A stretch of DNA of 64,000 bases from an uncultured Chloracidobacterium sp. (GTDB taxonomy: Bacteria; Acidobacteriota; Blastocatellia; Pyrinomonadales; Pyrinomonadaceae): contig CAKZGE010000004.1 in assembly GCA_936914845.1 (NCBI GenBank), positions 496,001 to 560,000 of the forward strand, written 5' to 3'. The notes under the pieces are model-generated. The model was not told the DNA's origin. It saw only the letters and a list, made by a program, of their open reading frames with translations, and did no database searches. Both the position numbers and the translations under genes were made by a program. Positions 50,626 to 60,400 of this stretch are shown here, in pieces; position 1 is the stretch's first letter; each line of letters opens with the position of its first letter.

Positions 50626-51681
50626 ATGCTGTTCGGTAAAAAGAAAAGCGTTGCCGGCCTGGACATCGGCTCCAGTTCGATCAAGATGGTAGAGCTTGAA
50701 GGAAAAGCGGGCGGACTGAATCTCGTCAGCCTCGGATTCGAGAATCTGCCGGATGACACGATCATCGATGGTCAGATCATGGAGTTGAACGTGGTTTCGG
50801 ACGTGATCCAGAATGTGTGCAGCAATCATCAGGTGACTGCTTCGAACGTCGTTACCGGTGTAAGCGGCCACTCGGTGATCATTAAGAACATCGTCCTGCC
50901 GCCGATGAGCCGCGAAGAATTGGAAGAATCGATCGATTGGCACGCCGAAGAGCACATTCCTTACGATCTGGCAGACGTTAGTCTCGATTATCACATCACG
51001 GGTTCGAGCTCTGACGCTACCAATGTTCTGATAGCGGCATGTAAACGCGAAAGGATCGACAATATCCGCCAGGCGGTTCAGCTGGCCGGAAAATCGCCGG
51101 TCGTGATCGATGTCGATACGTTTGCATTGCAAAACTGCTATGAAGCCAATTACGAACCCGATGAATCGCAGGTAGTTGCCTTGCTGAACATCGGTGCTTC
51201 GACAATGAACGTCAATATCGTCAAAGGCACGCGGTCGCTTTTCAGCCGCGACATCACGGTCGGCGGCAGCCAATTCACGGACGTGCTGCAGCGAAGTCTT
51301 GGACTGAGCTTTCAACAGGCCGAAGCCGTCAAACGCGGTGTTTCCAACGCCGTCGAGGGCGTGGAAGAGAAATCGATCGAACCGCTGATGAGCAATGTGA
51401 CCGAGATCGTCGCAATGGAGATCCAAAAGACATTCGATTTCTACAGAGCAACGACCGAAGACAATCAAACGGTCGTGCAGAAGATACTTATTTCCGGCGG
51501 CGGATCGAAACTTCAGGGGTTGGCCGGCGACCTTTCGGCACGCCTTGAATTGCCGGTCGAGGTTTTGGACCCGTTTCGCAACATCAAGGTGGACAGCAAA
51601 AAATTCGACCCTGATTACTTAAGTGAGATCATGCCCGAAATGGCCGTAGCCGTTGGATTGGCAATGAGGGGAGTGAACTAA
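50626..51681 (+). CDS. pilM: Type IV pilus assembly protein PilM
   Basis: The 351-residue actin-like ATPase starts VAGLDIGSSSIKMVELEG and has the second-domain phosphate motif VVALLNIGASTMNVNIV and LISGGGSKLQGLAGD. PilM is cytoplasmic and binds the N-terminus of PilN, linking the motor to the PilNOP inner-membrane complex. The gene is first of the operon, 2 bases before pilN. Confidence 0.95.
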   Translation: MLFGKKKSVAGLDIGSSSIKMVELEGKAGGLNLVSLGFENLPDDTIIDGQIMELNVVSDVIQNVCSNHQVTASNVVTGVSGHSVIIKNIVLPPMSREELEESIDWHAEEHIPYDLADVSLDYHITGSSSDATNVLIAACKRERIDNIRQAVQLAGKSPVVIDVDTFALQNCYEANYEPDESQVVALLNIGASTMNVNIVKGTRSLFSRDITVGGSQFTDVLQRSLGLSFQQAEAVKRGVSNAVEGVEEKSIEPLMSNVTEIVAMEIQKTFDFYRATTEDNQTVVQKILISGGGSKLQGLAGDLSARLELPVEVLDPFRNIKVDSKKFDPDYLSEIMPEMAVAVGLAMRGVN

Positions 51682-51683
51682 CA

Positions 51684-52394
51684 ATGATCAAGATCAATCT
51701 ATTGAATTCCGTAACGGAAAGACAAGGCGGAGCGGTCGTCGCGGTTGACCGAAAGGTAGCCAGCCCTACATCCCGTCTTTTGCTGATGAGCCTGGCAGTG
51801 GCATTTTTGCTTGCCGCAGTGGTTGGTTGGGACGTGATCAGCACACAAATGGCAAAGGCCGAGGCCGAACGCCAGCGAGAAGAGCAAAAACAGATCGCAG
51901 CCGAGCTTGAAACAGTGATGAAGGAGCAGAAAGATCTTGAAACTAAGATCCAAGCGATCGATTCACGCATCGAAGCGATCAAGAATTTGAGAGCTTCGCA
52001 AGCCGGCCCGAGCGCGGTGCTTGATGCAATGCGGGAACGCATCGCAATGGTGCCGGGGCTTTATCTGCAAAGCATTGAGCAGGCGGACGGGCAGATCACG
52101 ATCAAGGGGAATTCGCCGGATGAGGCGGTCGTGACACAATTTGGCCGGAGCCTGGAATTTTCAAACGGACTTTTTTCGAACCTGAATATTGAGACGCAGC
52201 GCCAGGAAGTGGTGAACCAGATGGTTTCGACCGCCGCCGGCAACGAAGCTCCGAAGGTTCAGCTGGTCGATTTCACGATCAAGACCGCCTATACGCCATC
52301 CAAGGCCGCCGGAGCAAACAACGGCCTTCAGACCGCTTCAGCCGCCGGGCCAGTGCCCGCACCGGCCGCAGCCCCGCAGGTGGCAAAGAACTAG
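51684..52394 (+). CDS. pilN: Type IV pilus assembly protein PilN
   Basis: The 236-residue protein begins with the PilM-binding motif MIKINLLNSV, has one membrane helix (LLLMSLAVAFLLAAVVGW), a charged coiled coil (AEAERQREEQKQIAAELE), and a periplasmic domain with GNSPDEAVVTQFGRSLE. The C-terminus adds a Pro/Ala-rich tail of about 30 residues. It pairs with PilO. Confidence 0.9.
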   Translation: MIKINLLNSVTERQGGAVVAVDRKVASPTSRLLLMSLAVAFLLAAVVGWDVISTQMAKAEAERQREEQKQIAAELETVMKEQKDLETKIQAIDSRIEAIKNLRASQAGPSAVLDAMRERIAMVPGLYLQSIEQADGQITIKGNSPDEAVVTQFGRSLEFSNGLFSNLNIETQRQEVVNQMVSTAAGNEAPKVQLVDFTIKTAYTPSKAAGANNGLQTASAAGPVPAPAAAPQVAKN

Positions 52395-52436
52395 CCGCAG
52401 ATCTGCCTGATTCTTACGAAATATAAGGACACTACG

Positions 52437-53108
52437 ATGATAGACAAACTTAAAGACCTAAAATGGCACTACCAGCTTTTGATCCTGCTCAGCATCGCGG
52501 CACTGCTTTATATGACCGTTTGGTATTTTGTGACCAGCGAAACGCGGGCCGAAGTGCAAACGATCAATGACGAAGTGGCACAGCTAACGGCAAAGAACGA
52601 AGCTGCTCGCATCGCCACCCAGCGGATCAACGAATTTCGGGCGCTTTTCGCCAGCAAATCTATGGAATACGAAGAGCTGAAAGTTCTTTTGCCGGAACAG
52701 CGAGAGATCACGAACGTACTTCAAGGGCTGCAGGACAATGCCAACGAGTCTCGAATGATCGTGATGCGGTTCTCACCGCGTGAAGATACGCAGCAGGATT
52801 CGATCATGGCCAAGCCGGTCGAGGTCGAGGTGGACAGCAACTTTACAAATCTAAGAGCATTTTTCGAAAAGATGGCAAAGCTGCCCCGCATCGTGTCGAT
52901 CTCGAATTTCAAGATCAACCAGCTGGACAAGCAAACAGCGGAAAAAACACTGCATGCACAGTTCCTACTGACGGCATATTATGCTGATCCGGAAGCTTTG
53001 AACAAGCCGGCTCCGAAACCGGGCCAACCGGGAGCACCGGCCGCCGCTCCGGGCCAACCGGGAGCTGCTCCGGCAGCCGCACCGCCAGCCGCACCGGTCG
53101 TCAAATGA
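52437..53108 (+). CDS. pilO: Type IV pilus assembly protein PilO
   Basis: The 223-residue protein has an N-terminal membrane helix (LLILLSIAALLYMTVWYF), a coiled coil (VAQLTAKNEAARIATQ), and a ferredoxin-like periplasmic domain with LLPEQREITNVLQGLQ and VEVEVDSNFTNLRAFF. The last 30 residues are Pro/Ala/Gly repeats (KPGQPGAPAAAPGQP). Its coding end overlaps an out-of-frame start only; pilP begins 41 bases later. Confidence 0.92.
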   Translation: MIDKLKDLKWHYQLLILLSIAALLYMTVWYFVTSETRAEVQTINDEVAQLTAKNEAARIATQRINEFRALFASKSMEYEELKVLLPEQREITNVLQGLQDNANESRMIVMRFSPREDTQQDSIMAKPVEVEVDSNFTNLRAFFEKMAKLPRIVSISNFKINQLDKQTAEKTLHAQFLLTAYYADPEALNKPAPKPGQPGAPAAAPGQPGAAPAAAPPAAPVVK

Positions 53109-53149
53109 TCGGCAAAATTCCATACAACAGAACCAAGAGAGATAAAGCA

Positions 53150-53935
53150 ATGAAGAAAAAATCGAACATCTTCGGATTCCTGTCCCTGAGTATGGCCGCC
53201 GGCCTGGTACTGATCGGCGGAAACATGATGGAAGCCGATGCACAGACACGAGATCCATTCAGCAAGCCGGGTTGGGCACGAACGCGCGAGAATCGCACAG
53301 GCGGAGCCACAACAGGGGCCGCACAAAGCAATAAACCGAAAGTTGACCCGCTTAATCCGGTCGGCGTTCCGGCGATCGAACAGCGGATCGAATATTACAA
53401 GCGGCTGCGTGAGAATGCCGTGATGAACGGAACGGTCGTGCCGAAAGTGACCAGTGTGCTGACCCTGAATGAAATGGCTGTTACGGGCATCTTCCGTACA
53501 CCGCGTGGTTACGCCGCAATGGTAGAGGCAACACCGATCAAGCTTTCCTACACGATCTATCCGGGTGAGAAATTCTTTGACGGACAGCTCGTCGCCGTAG
53601 AGGAGAACCGGTTGGTCTTTCGCCGCGTCTCTAAGCTGAACAACGGCAAATTCGTCTCGTCGGTCGAAAATAAGCCGCTGCGTCAATACACGACACAGGA
53701 AACGATCCAGGGCACCGCACCGGTTCAAACCGAAGGCCGCCCGCCGGAAACGGTCGCCGCCTATCAGCCGGCATCCGGAGAGGGCCAAGCACCGGCAGCC
53801 AAAGCTCCGACGGCCGCTCAGATCATGTCGCCGCTCGACGAAATGAATCGCCAAATGCCGGAAACCGATGCCGAAAAAGCTGAAAAGGCGAAAGGCAAAA
53901 AGAAGCCGGTCCGCCTTGCCAAAAGCAAGAAATAG
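53150..53935 (+). CDS. pilP: Type IV pilus assembly protein PilP
   Basis: The ATG at 53150 (MKKKSNIFGFLSLSMAAGLVL) gives a signal peptide ending near EADAQ. The earlier frame start at 53105 overlaps pilO and adds residues without support. The 261-residue protein has the PilP domain (YKRLRENAVMNGTVVPKV, MAVTGIFRTPRGYAAMVEA). The typical lipobox cysteine of PilP is absent. The C-terminus has an unusual Ala/Gly/Pro linker and a Lys-rich end (KAEKAKGKKKPVRL). It connects PilNO to the secretin PilQ. Confidence 0.88.
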   Translation: MKKKSNIFGFLSLSMAAGLVLIGGNMMEADAQTRDPFSKPGWARTRENRTGGATTGAAQSNKPKVDPLNPVGVPAIEQRIEYYKRLRENAVMNGTVVPKVTSVLTLNEMAVTGIFRTPRGYAAMVEATPIKLSYTIYPGEKFFDGQLVAVEENRLVFRRVSKLNNGKFVSSVENKPLRQYTTQETIQGTAPVQTEGRPPETVAAYQPASGEGQAPAAKAPTAAQIMSPLDEMNRQMPETDAEKAEKAKGKKKPVRLAKSKK

Positions 53936-54010
53936 CGATCGGCAGCAAGATATACAAGGGCTCAAATCTCAGATCAAGACATTACAACAGACTCTTCTAA
54001 CGGAGGAAAC

Positions 54011-55693
54011 ATGAATTCTCTTCAATTTCTAAGCGGTTTCGGCAAAAAGGCCCTGATCGCAATGATGATCATCGCAACGCTCGGCCTTGCGGCCGCTGCT
54101 CAAAAGGTCGAACCGCAATCACAGGGCCGCCATTATGGCGATCCCGGATTTCGGGGCGAACCGATCAACCTGAACGTGGTCAATGCCGACGTTCGCGATA
54201 TTTTGAACTACATTACCGAGCAATACGGCATCAATTTTGTCATCGATAAATCGGTAAAGGCGGTGCCGGTGACGGTCAATGTCAGCGAAGTTCCGTGGAA
54301 CATCGCTCTCGATTCGATCCTGCAAGCACAGGAATTGGGCGTACAGGTCAATGGTACGATCCTGCGTGTAGCGGAAAAAGCCACCTTGGCGGCCGAATTC
54401 GAGCGGGACGAAAGGGTTCGCGAAGGCCAATTGAGTACATCGCCGCTTTATACGGAATTCATTCGTCTGAATTATGCCCGTGCCGCGGGTACACTTGCCG
54501 GAGCAGCAGGCGGAGCGGGAGCTTTGACGACCGGTACGACGGGGGCCGGAGCAGGTACAGGTGCTTCTGCCGGTGCCGGCGGAACGGACCAAGGTATCTT
54601 GGGCATCATCAAACGCCGTCTTTCCCGTCGCGGAGCGGTCGAGGTAGATGGCCGCAGCAATACGATCATCATAACGGACGTTCGCGAAAACATTGATGCG
54701 ATCCGTCAGCTGGTGACACTGCTTGACCAGCCGGAACCGCAGGTCGAGATCGAAGCCCGCATTGTGGTTGCTTCGCGCAGTTTCAGCCGCGATGTCGGTA
54801 TTCAATTGGCGGCTTTGGTGACGGGCCCACGCGGCAGCGGAGCCAATGGCCAAACCATGACAATGACGGGTGTTCCGGAAAATATTCCGACCAACCCGGT
54901 CAATACGGGCTCTTCATTGAAATCACAATTGGTGAACACCGCGATCGGTCTGACCACGGGTATCTTCGGTACGGCACAGATCAGTGCGTTGATCACCGCC
55001 GGAGAAACGAAAGGCCAGGTGAAAGTTATCGCTACGCCTCGCGTAACGACGCTTAACAATCGACCGGCCGAGATCAAAAGCGGCCAGAAGATACCGGTCG
55101 TAACCTTACAGCCGGGCGGCGGCGGCGGTGTTGGTTCGCCGGGTATTGCGACGACGGAATACGTCGATGTTCCGCTTCGCTTGGCGATCACGCCGCAGAT
55201 CACCGATGTCGGCACTGTCATCCTTAACGTTGTTGCGGAAAACAGTTCGCTGCCGCGTGTGGTCCAGGGCGGAGCAGCTCCTTCGATCAATACGCAAAGT
55301 ATGACGACGCAGGTCACCGTTCCGGATGGCGGAACAACGGTCGTCGGCGGAGTGCTTTCAGATGACGAACGTGAGAACGTTGACCGCACACCGGGTGTTT
55401 CGCGCATCCCGCTTTTCGGCAACCTGTTCAAACGTAAAGGCGTCCAGCGTGATACAAGCGAGATCTTGTTCTTCATCACACCGCGCATCTATCGCCCGGA
55501 TTACAGCAGCGGAAGCGGTGAATTGGACAAGCCGCGTTCGACCACGATAATTCAACCGGTGCCGCTCGGCAACCCGGCATCGAATTCCGATCAAACGCCT
55601 GTGCCGCAGCCGAATGGAACGACCGTACTTCCGGTTTCCCCGGTCGCACTTCCGGTACAACCTGCCGGCAGCACGGTTCCCAAACAGCCGTAA
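54011..55693 (+). CDS. pilQ: Type IV pilus secretin PilQ
   Basis: The 560-residue protein has a signal peptide, an STN-like domain (LNVVNADVRDILNYITEQYG), a secretin N domain interrupted by a Gly/Ala/Thr-rich loop (AGAGTGASAGAGGTDQG), and a C-terminal secretin domain (VEIEARIVVASRSFSRDVG to ILFFITPRIYRP). It forms the outer-membrane pore of the pilus. It lacks the N-terminal AMIN domains of proteobacterial PilQ, which makes it shorter. The tail is Pro/Gln-rich. Confidence 0.93.
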   Translation: MNSLQFLSGFGKKALIAMMIIATLGLAAAAQKVEPQSQGRHYGDPGFRGEPINLNVVNADVRDILNYITEQYGINFVIDKSVKAVPVTVNVSEVPWNIALDSILQAQELGVQVNGTILRVAEKATLAAEFERDERVREGQLSTSPLYTEFIRLNYARAAGTLAGAAGGAGALTTGTTGAGAGTGASAGAGGTDQGILGIIKRRLSRRGAVEVDGRSNTIIITDVRENIDAIRQLVTLLDQPEPQVEIEARIVVASRSFSRDVGIQLAALVTGPRGSGANGQTMTMTGVPENIPTNPVNTGSSLKSQLVNTAIGLTTGIFGTAQISALITAGETKGQVKVIATPRVTTLNNRPAEIKSGQKIPVVTLQPGGGGGVGSPGIATTEYVDVPLRLAITPQITDVGTVILNVVAENSSLPRVVQGGAAPSINTQSMTTQVTVPDGGTTVVGGVLSDDERENVDRTPGVSRIPLFGNLFKRKGVQRDTSEILFFITPRIYRPDYSSGSGELDKPRSTTIIQPVPLGNPASNSDQTPVPQPNGTTVLPVSPVALPVQPAGSTVPKQP

Positions 55694-55723
55694 ACGCACC
55701 GGAAGAGAAGTTTTCTTCGTTGA

Positions 55724-55760
55724 TAAAAAAAGCCCGTCGGCAAAAACCGGCGGGCTTTTT
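55724..55760. terminator. Bidirectional terminator after pilQ
   Basis: AAAGCCCGTCGG pairs with CCGGCGGGCTTTTT around CAAAAA. It lies between pilQ and the convergent FG-GAP protein gene, and the A/T ends support use by both. Confidence 0.85.
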
Positions 55761-55782
55761 ACGCTTTGTATTTATGCGACTA

Positions 55783-57219
55783 TCAATCGAAAACGTGATA
55801 ACCGGTCGGCACAGGGATATCACCGGTTTCGCCAAAGGCCATAACATTGTATGAGCCCAAGGAGCCGAGAATGAACCAGGTGCCGTTTCGATAGACAGCG
55901 ACATCCGTTTTGCCGTCACCATCATAATCGCCCGGTACCGGAACGTCCGTTAAGGCACCGAAAGCGATCTGGCTGAACCCGTTGGAATTCTGGCGGTACC
56001 ACGTGGCACTGCTGGCACGGAAAACAGAAAGATCAGCCTTGCCGTCGCCATCAAAATCTCCCGGCAGCGGCATATCGCCCAAAATGCCGAAGTTATTGAC
56101 AACAAATGCTCCGTTAGAGCTGTTCAGCCGATACCAATTGCCATCCGAACTGCGGAACACGGCGATGTCGGTTTTGCCGTCGCCATCAAAATCGGCCGGA
56201 ACCGGACGATCGTTCGCCGAGCCGAAATTGCGGATGATAAAGGAATTTGCCTCACTCGTCAGAATGTACCAATTGTTATTGGAAGGCCGCCACACGGCTA
56301 CATCCGTTTTTCCGTCGCCGTCATAATCGCCTTGGACCGGAATGTCGCCGACCACCCCAAAATTTGTGACGACATATCCGCCGGAGCTTTTCAGCACATA
56401 CCAATTCCCATTTGAAGCCCGCCAGACGGCATGATCTGTTTTGCCGTCGCCATCATAATCGCCCGGCACGATGCGGTCGCCGGCTTGGCCGAATTGAATG
56501 CTGCCAAAGCCGTTTTGACTGCTTTGGGTGTACCACGTCCCGGTGGAGGGGCGAAACACCGCTAGGTCAGAGCGGGTATCGGTATCAAAATTGGAGATCG
56601 CCGTGCCGGCAAGCGAGAATCGGGATGTTGTATAGATGTAGTCGCCGGCTGCCCCTTCGCCGTCGTTACCGCCATTGCCCGCGGCATAAAAGCCGATGCG
56701 GCCGACACGCGTTGCCGGAGCTGTCCAATTGAATGTCCACGATTTGGTATCGAAGACCGTCGGTGTAATGCCGTCGATAGTGTGTTCGATATAGCTGCGG
56801 TTATTACCGCCGAGCAGACCGCTGCGAAGCTGGAGTTGCTGAGGTGTCATGGGAGGAACGACCAATGTGCCGGCGGCCCGGCCGAGGTTATCGATGGCCG
56901 TTAACTGAAATCCGAAAACGACGGCTCCCGGATGGGTGACCGTTACCGTGACCGGGATCTGCTGGCCGGGACGATAGTTTGCCGGAATTCCCGAAATGAC
57001 AACGCCGCCGCTGCCGCTATTGACATCAAAGGACCCGTGACAGACAGTGCAGTTGTTTTCGCCGGGAGCCCCGGTAAACGACGGCGAAGGGCCATTTGAG
57101 GTAGCCGCGACGCGGCCGGAGTCGTTAGGAACGGCAAAGAACACGGCGGCCCCAAATAGTACCGCCAGTCCGATTACCACAAGCTTGACCGTAGTGATAC
57201 GGCTCTGATTTATTTTCAT
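55783..57219 (-). CDS. Exported choice-of-anchor V heme-motif protein with FG-GAP repeats
   Basis: The 478-residue protein has a signal-anchor (VKLVVIGLAVLFGAAVFFAV) and a choice-of-anchor V domain starting SFTGAPGENNCTVCHGSFD, which holds a CxxCH heme-binding motif, followed by a reelin-like beta domain. From residue 212 it has one degenerate and five clear calcium-binding FG-GAP repeats spaced about 46 residues (DYDGDGKTDVAVW, DFDGDGKTDIAVF and similar). Such repeats form a beta propeller. It is probably a surface or periplasmic adhesin-like or electron-transfer-related protein; the function is unknown. Confidence 0.8.
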   Translation of the reverse strand: MKINQSRITTVKLVVIGLAVLFGAAVFFAVPNDSGRVAATSNGPSPSFTGAPGENNCTVCHGSFDVNSGSGGVVISGIPANYRPGQQIPVTVTVTHPGAVVFGFQLTAIDNLGRAAGTLVVPPMTPQQLQLRSGLLGGNNRSYIEHTIDGITPTVFDTKSWTFNWTAPATRVGRIGFYAAGNGGNDGEGAAGDYIYTTSRFSLAGTAISNFDTDTRSDLAVFRPSTGTWYTQSSQNGFGSIQFGQAGDRIVPGDYDGDGKTDHAVWRASNGNWYVLKSSGGYVVTNFGVVGDIPVQGDYDGDGKTDVAVWRPSNNNWYILTSEANSFIIRNFGSANDRPVPADFDGDGKTDIAVFRSSDGNWYRLNSSNGAFVVNNFGILGDMPLPGDFDGDGKADLSVFRASSATWYRQNSNGFSQIAFGALTDVPVPGDYDGDGKTDVAVYRNGTWFILGSLGSYNVMAFGETGDIPVPTGYHVFD

Positions 57220-57345
57220 TGGTCCGAACTCCTTGTAAATTGTGCAAAAAAAGCCTTGACGAAAGAACGCGAGGCTGAAAAGAAAATATGGTTAAGAATA
57301 TTTTAGCCGTCTTGCAAATGTCAATATCAGAACAATGCAGATGAA

Positions 57346-57377
57346 ATAAGGCCGACCCATTGCGGAGCCGGCCTTTT
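57346..57377 (-). terminator. Terminator of the M36 peptidase gene
   Basis: On the minus strand AAGGCCGGCTCCGCAATGGG is followed by TCGGCCTTATTTC; the stem AAGGCCG/CGGCCTT is preceded by the gene end at 57424. Its T-tail is short on this strand. Confidence 0.55.
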
Positions 57378-57423
57378 AAGATTCAGGGAACTGCCCGAAA
57401 GCAGTTCCTTGTCTATTCGAACT

Positions 57424-60400
57424 TTATTGCGGAACAAAGTTCAGATTTGTGACGTTGGCCGTTGGAGTAACGCTCTGGCTGGCAAACGTATAACGCTTGC
57501 TGGAGACCGTTGCTGTATAGGCCACATTGCCCGGAACGCTCGGGATATTGTAATAACCGAACGGATTCGTTTTGGCGATGAACGAGGTGCTGCCGCCGGT
57601 AAGGTGGACCACAGCATTTGAAATGCCGGCTCCGCCTGCGGTTGCAACACGTCCGCCAACGGCAAAGTTCGAACCAGGCGTCGTCGAGCAGTTGTATTCA
57701 TCACCTTCAAAGGTAATGGTCCATCCGCCCTCGATACGACCCGGATCGCTCGAAGCGTCGTCAACGACATAAAGACCCCAACTTCCGTTCAAACTCGCAC
57801 CATCTGTTCCAAAAACGGATTCGAATGAAGCAGTTCCGCCGGTCGGGGCGTTTTCATATGGGCCAGCCGGAGCCGGTGCGGCGAAAGGATCGTTCGCACC
57901 ATAATTGGCCGGTTTGTAGGTCGTTCCATCTAAGAACGCGGTCGCATCCGGCAGGATCACCGATCCGCTATCCGCAATGCTGAACGTAACCGGCGTCAGC
58001 TGTTCGGTAGAACCGCCGGCATCCGATGCGAAGATGAATTTCTGACCACCCGGGCCGACGAGAAGCATATCAACGTCGTCTTCGAATTCGTGACGGAATC
58101 CGTTGAGCGTAACCTTGATCAACTTGCGTCCGGAAAGGCCGGAAACGGCGATCGTTGACGGATACGGGTTGCCGACGCCTGACGTGGTCGTCGGTTGTCC
58201 GCCCGGAACATCGATCGGAGTGGTGTTCGAGAACGAAACCGGAGCTCCGCCGACCGGAGCACCCAGACGGAATGTGCGGGTAACTGCCGGCTGTGAACCG
58301 ATAGCGGTCGTAACGGTCAGCGAAACGCTGTGCATGCTTCCGCATTCGGCCGCTGAAGGTACCGTGTAGGGGATCTGGTTAGTTACGGTTTGGCCATCAT
58401 TGACCGTGCCGTAATTAAAACTGCCTCCGCCGGTAACCGAGACGACGACATTGCTGACCGCAGAGCCGGTATTGTTTGTAACCGGAACGGTAAGCAGAAC
58501 ATTTTCACCCGGTTCGGGGAATCCGTCATTGTCGCCGGGAGCATCGCTTACCGCAAAACCGGTATTGGCGATAACTGCGTTCGGAAGGTCAAATGCTTCC
58601 GTGACCGCGGACGAAGATTGGGTGCTGGCAGAGAAGCCCATGCCGCGTCGGCGGAAGCCTTCCCAAATATCAGCCACCGCAGCCGAACCACCCGTCGGAA
58701 GAGCAGCAGCGGCTGCCAAAATGGCATCGCGTTCCTGCAGCATCATCGGATTGAGCGGAGCGAGTTTCATGCCGTCTGTGACGACCTGAACGGCGGTTTG
58801 GGTGCCGGCCGTAAATCCAAGTCTTTGAACCAGGATATTGCGGACTTCCCACAATGTGCTGCTCCAGATCTCGCCGGCGTTGTGTACCTGAGCACAGGAA
58901 CCGGTAGTTCCAATCGGGCCGCGCGGATAAGCACTATTCGGCGGAGGATTTGAGGTCGGCGTACCGATCAGCGTATCGCAGCCGGTGTTGATATAGCGGA
59001 AAGTGAACGGGCTATGCGGCTTGCCGTTCGGTCCGACAAAAGCGATCGGAGCACGAGGGAAGCGGCGGATGCCGTAATAATAGTTTCCGGTAAATCCGGC
59101 TGAGATCTGATAGGTCGCATAACCGCCGGTGGTGTAGATGCCATTGATCGGGTCGCTCGGTTCGGCAAGCATGGTATATGCATACCAGTCGCCCCAGCCT
59201 TCGCCCATCATCGCACCTTGGTTGCCCAAGCCGCTGGCGTTTCCGTGCAGGCGGTTGGATGTACCGTGGGTAACTTCGTGAATGATGACCTCGGCGTCGG
59301 CCGTGCCATCATAATCCGGTGTCGGGCCGGTCCACAGATACATCTGCATACGGCCGCGATTTCCGTCGGCTTGCGTCAGGAAGTTTGCGTTGTTGGTGCC
59401 GCTGCTGTCCTGGCCCTGTGCTGAAACACGGTCGGCGGCAACACCGCCACGGCCAAAGTTGTCGTGCTGGAAGTTTCGAGCAGCTTCGGTAAAGCCGTGT
59501 CTATAAAGGAAATCGTGATAACGGTTCATCACATAGAACATTTGGATGACCGCTCCGCGCTGTGCCTGCGGCGTCAGCGGATCGTCGCCCGGTGCCGGAT
59601 TTCCCGGCGGCGGATTCCATGTCGAGGTGAAGACACGATTCGGATCACCGACCATCGGTGCATCAACACCATCCGGAGATACGCGGTCAACGCCTGCTTC
59701 AACAGCATTACCATCGGTAACGTTCTGGCCATCGGTTATCCAGCCATTGCTGTTAAAAGAAAGAACGCCCTCATTGCCGATAAGCGTACGCGAGACGCGC
59801 GGAATGACCACACCCTGCTGTCCGGTCGTCGGATCTACCGGGCCCGGTGACAGAGGTGCCGGCGAATCGACGGCGTCCATGTACGAATTGGAATTGGCAT
59901 AGACCTGATAGGTCGCCGACTGTGATTGGTGATCTTGGAGATTCTTTTTCCACAGCATTACACCGTCTTTAGCATCAACGATCACGTAGTACGGGAAATC
60001 GTTAGCACCAAATGCGAACACGCGCCAAGCCGGAACGGCAACGCCCGGTTCGGTCGGGAAATACATTTTTTCGGCGGTGGTTGGCCAATCTCCCGGCCCA
60101 TAAACATATTTCAGGTCGGTTGAAGCCTTAGCATCCGGAGCTGATTCAACAGCGTTCGGAGCACGCCCGATGTGCTCAAGAGCGGCACGGACGGAATTTG
60201 TCGGGTCACCGAAATCGACGGAAAGCGTTTCGTAATCAAGGCCCGGAGCCAAATTATTAATGACACGGATGATACGGCCGTCTTTGGTGAATCCGGCTTT
60301 GACCTCGGCCCGGAAAACCGGAATGCCGTTGATCTTCTGTTCGAGATGGGCGTATGAGATGTTGCCGTCCGGGTTGGTGTAGTCTGCAGCTACATCAAGA

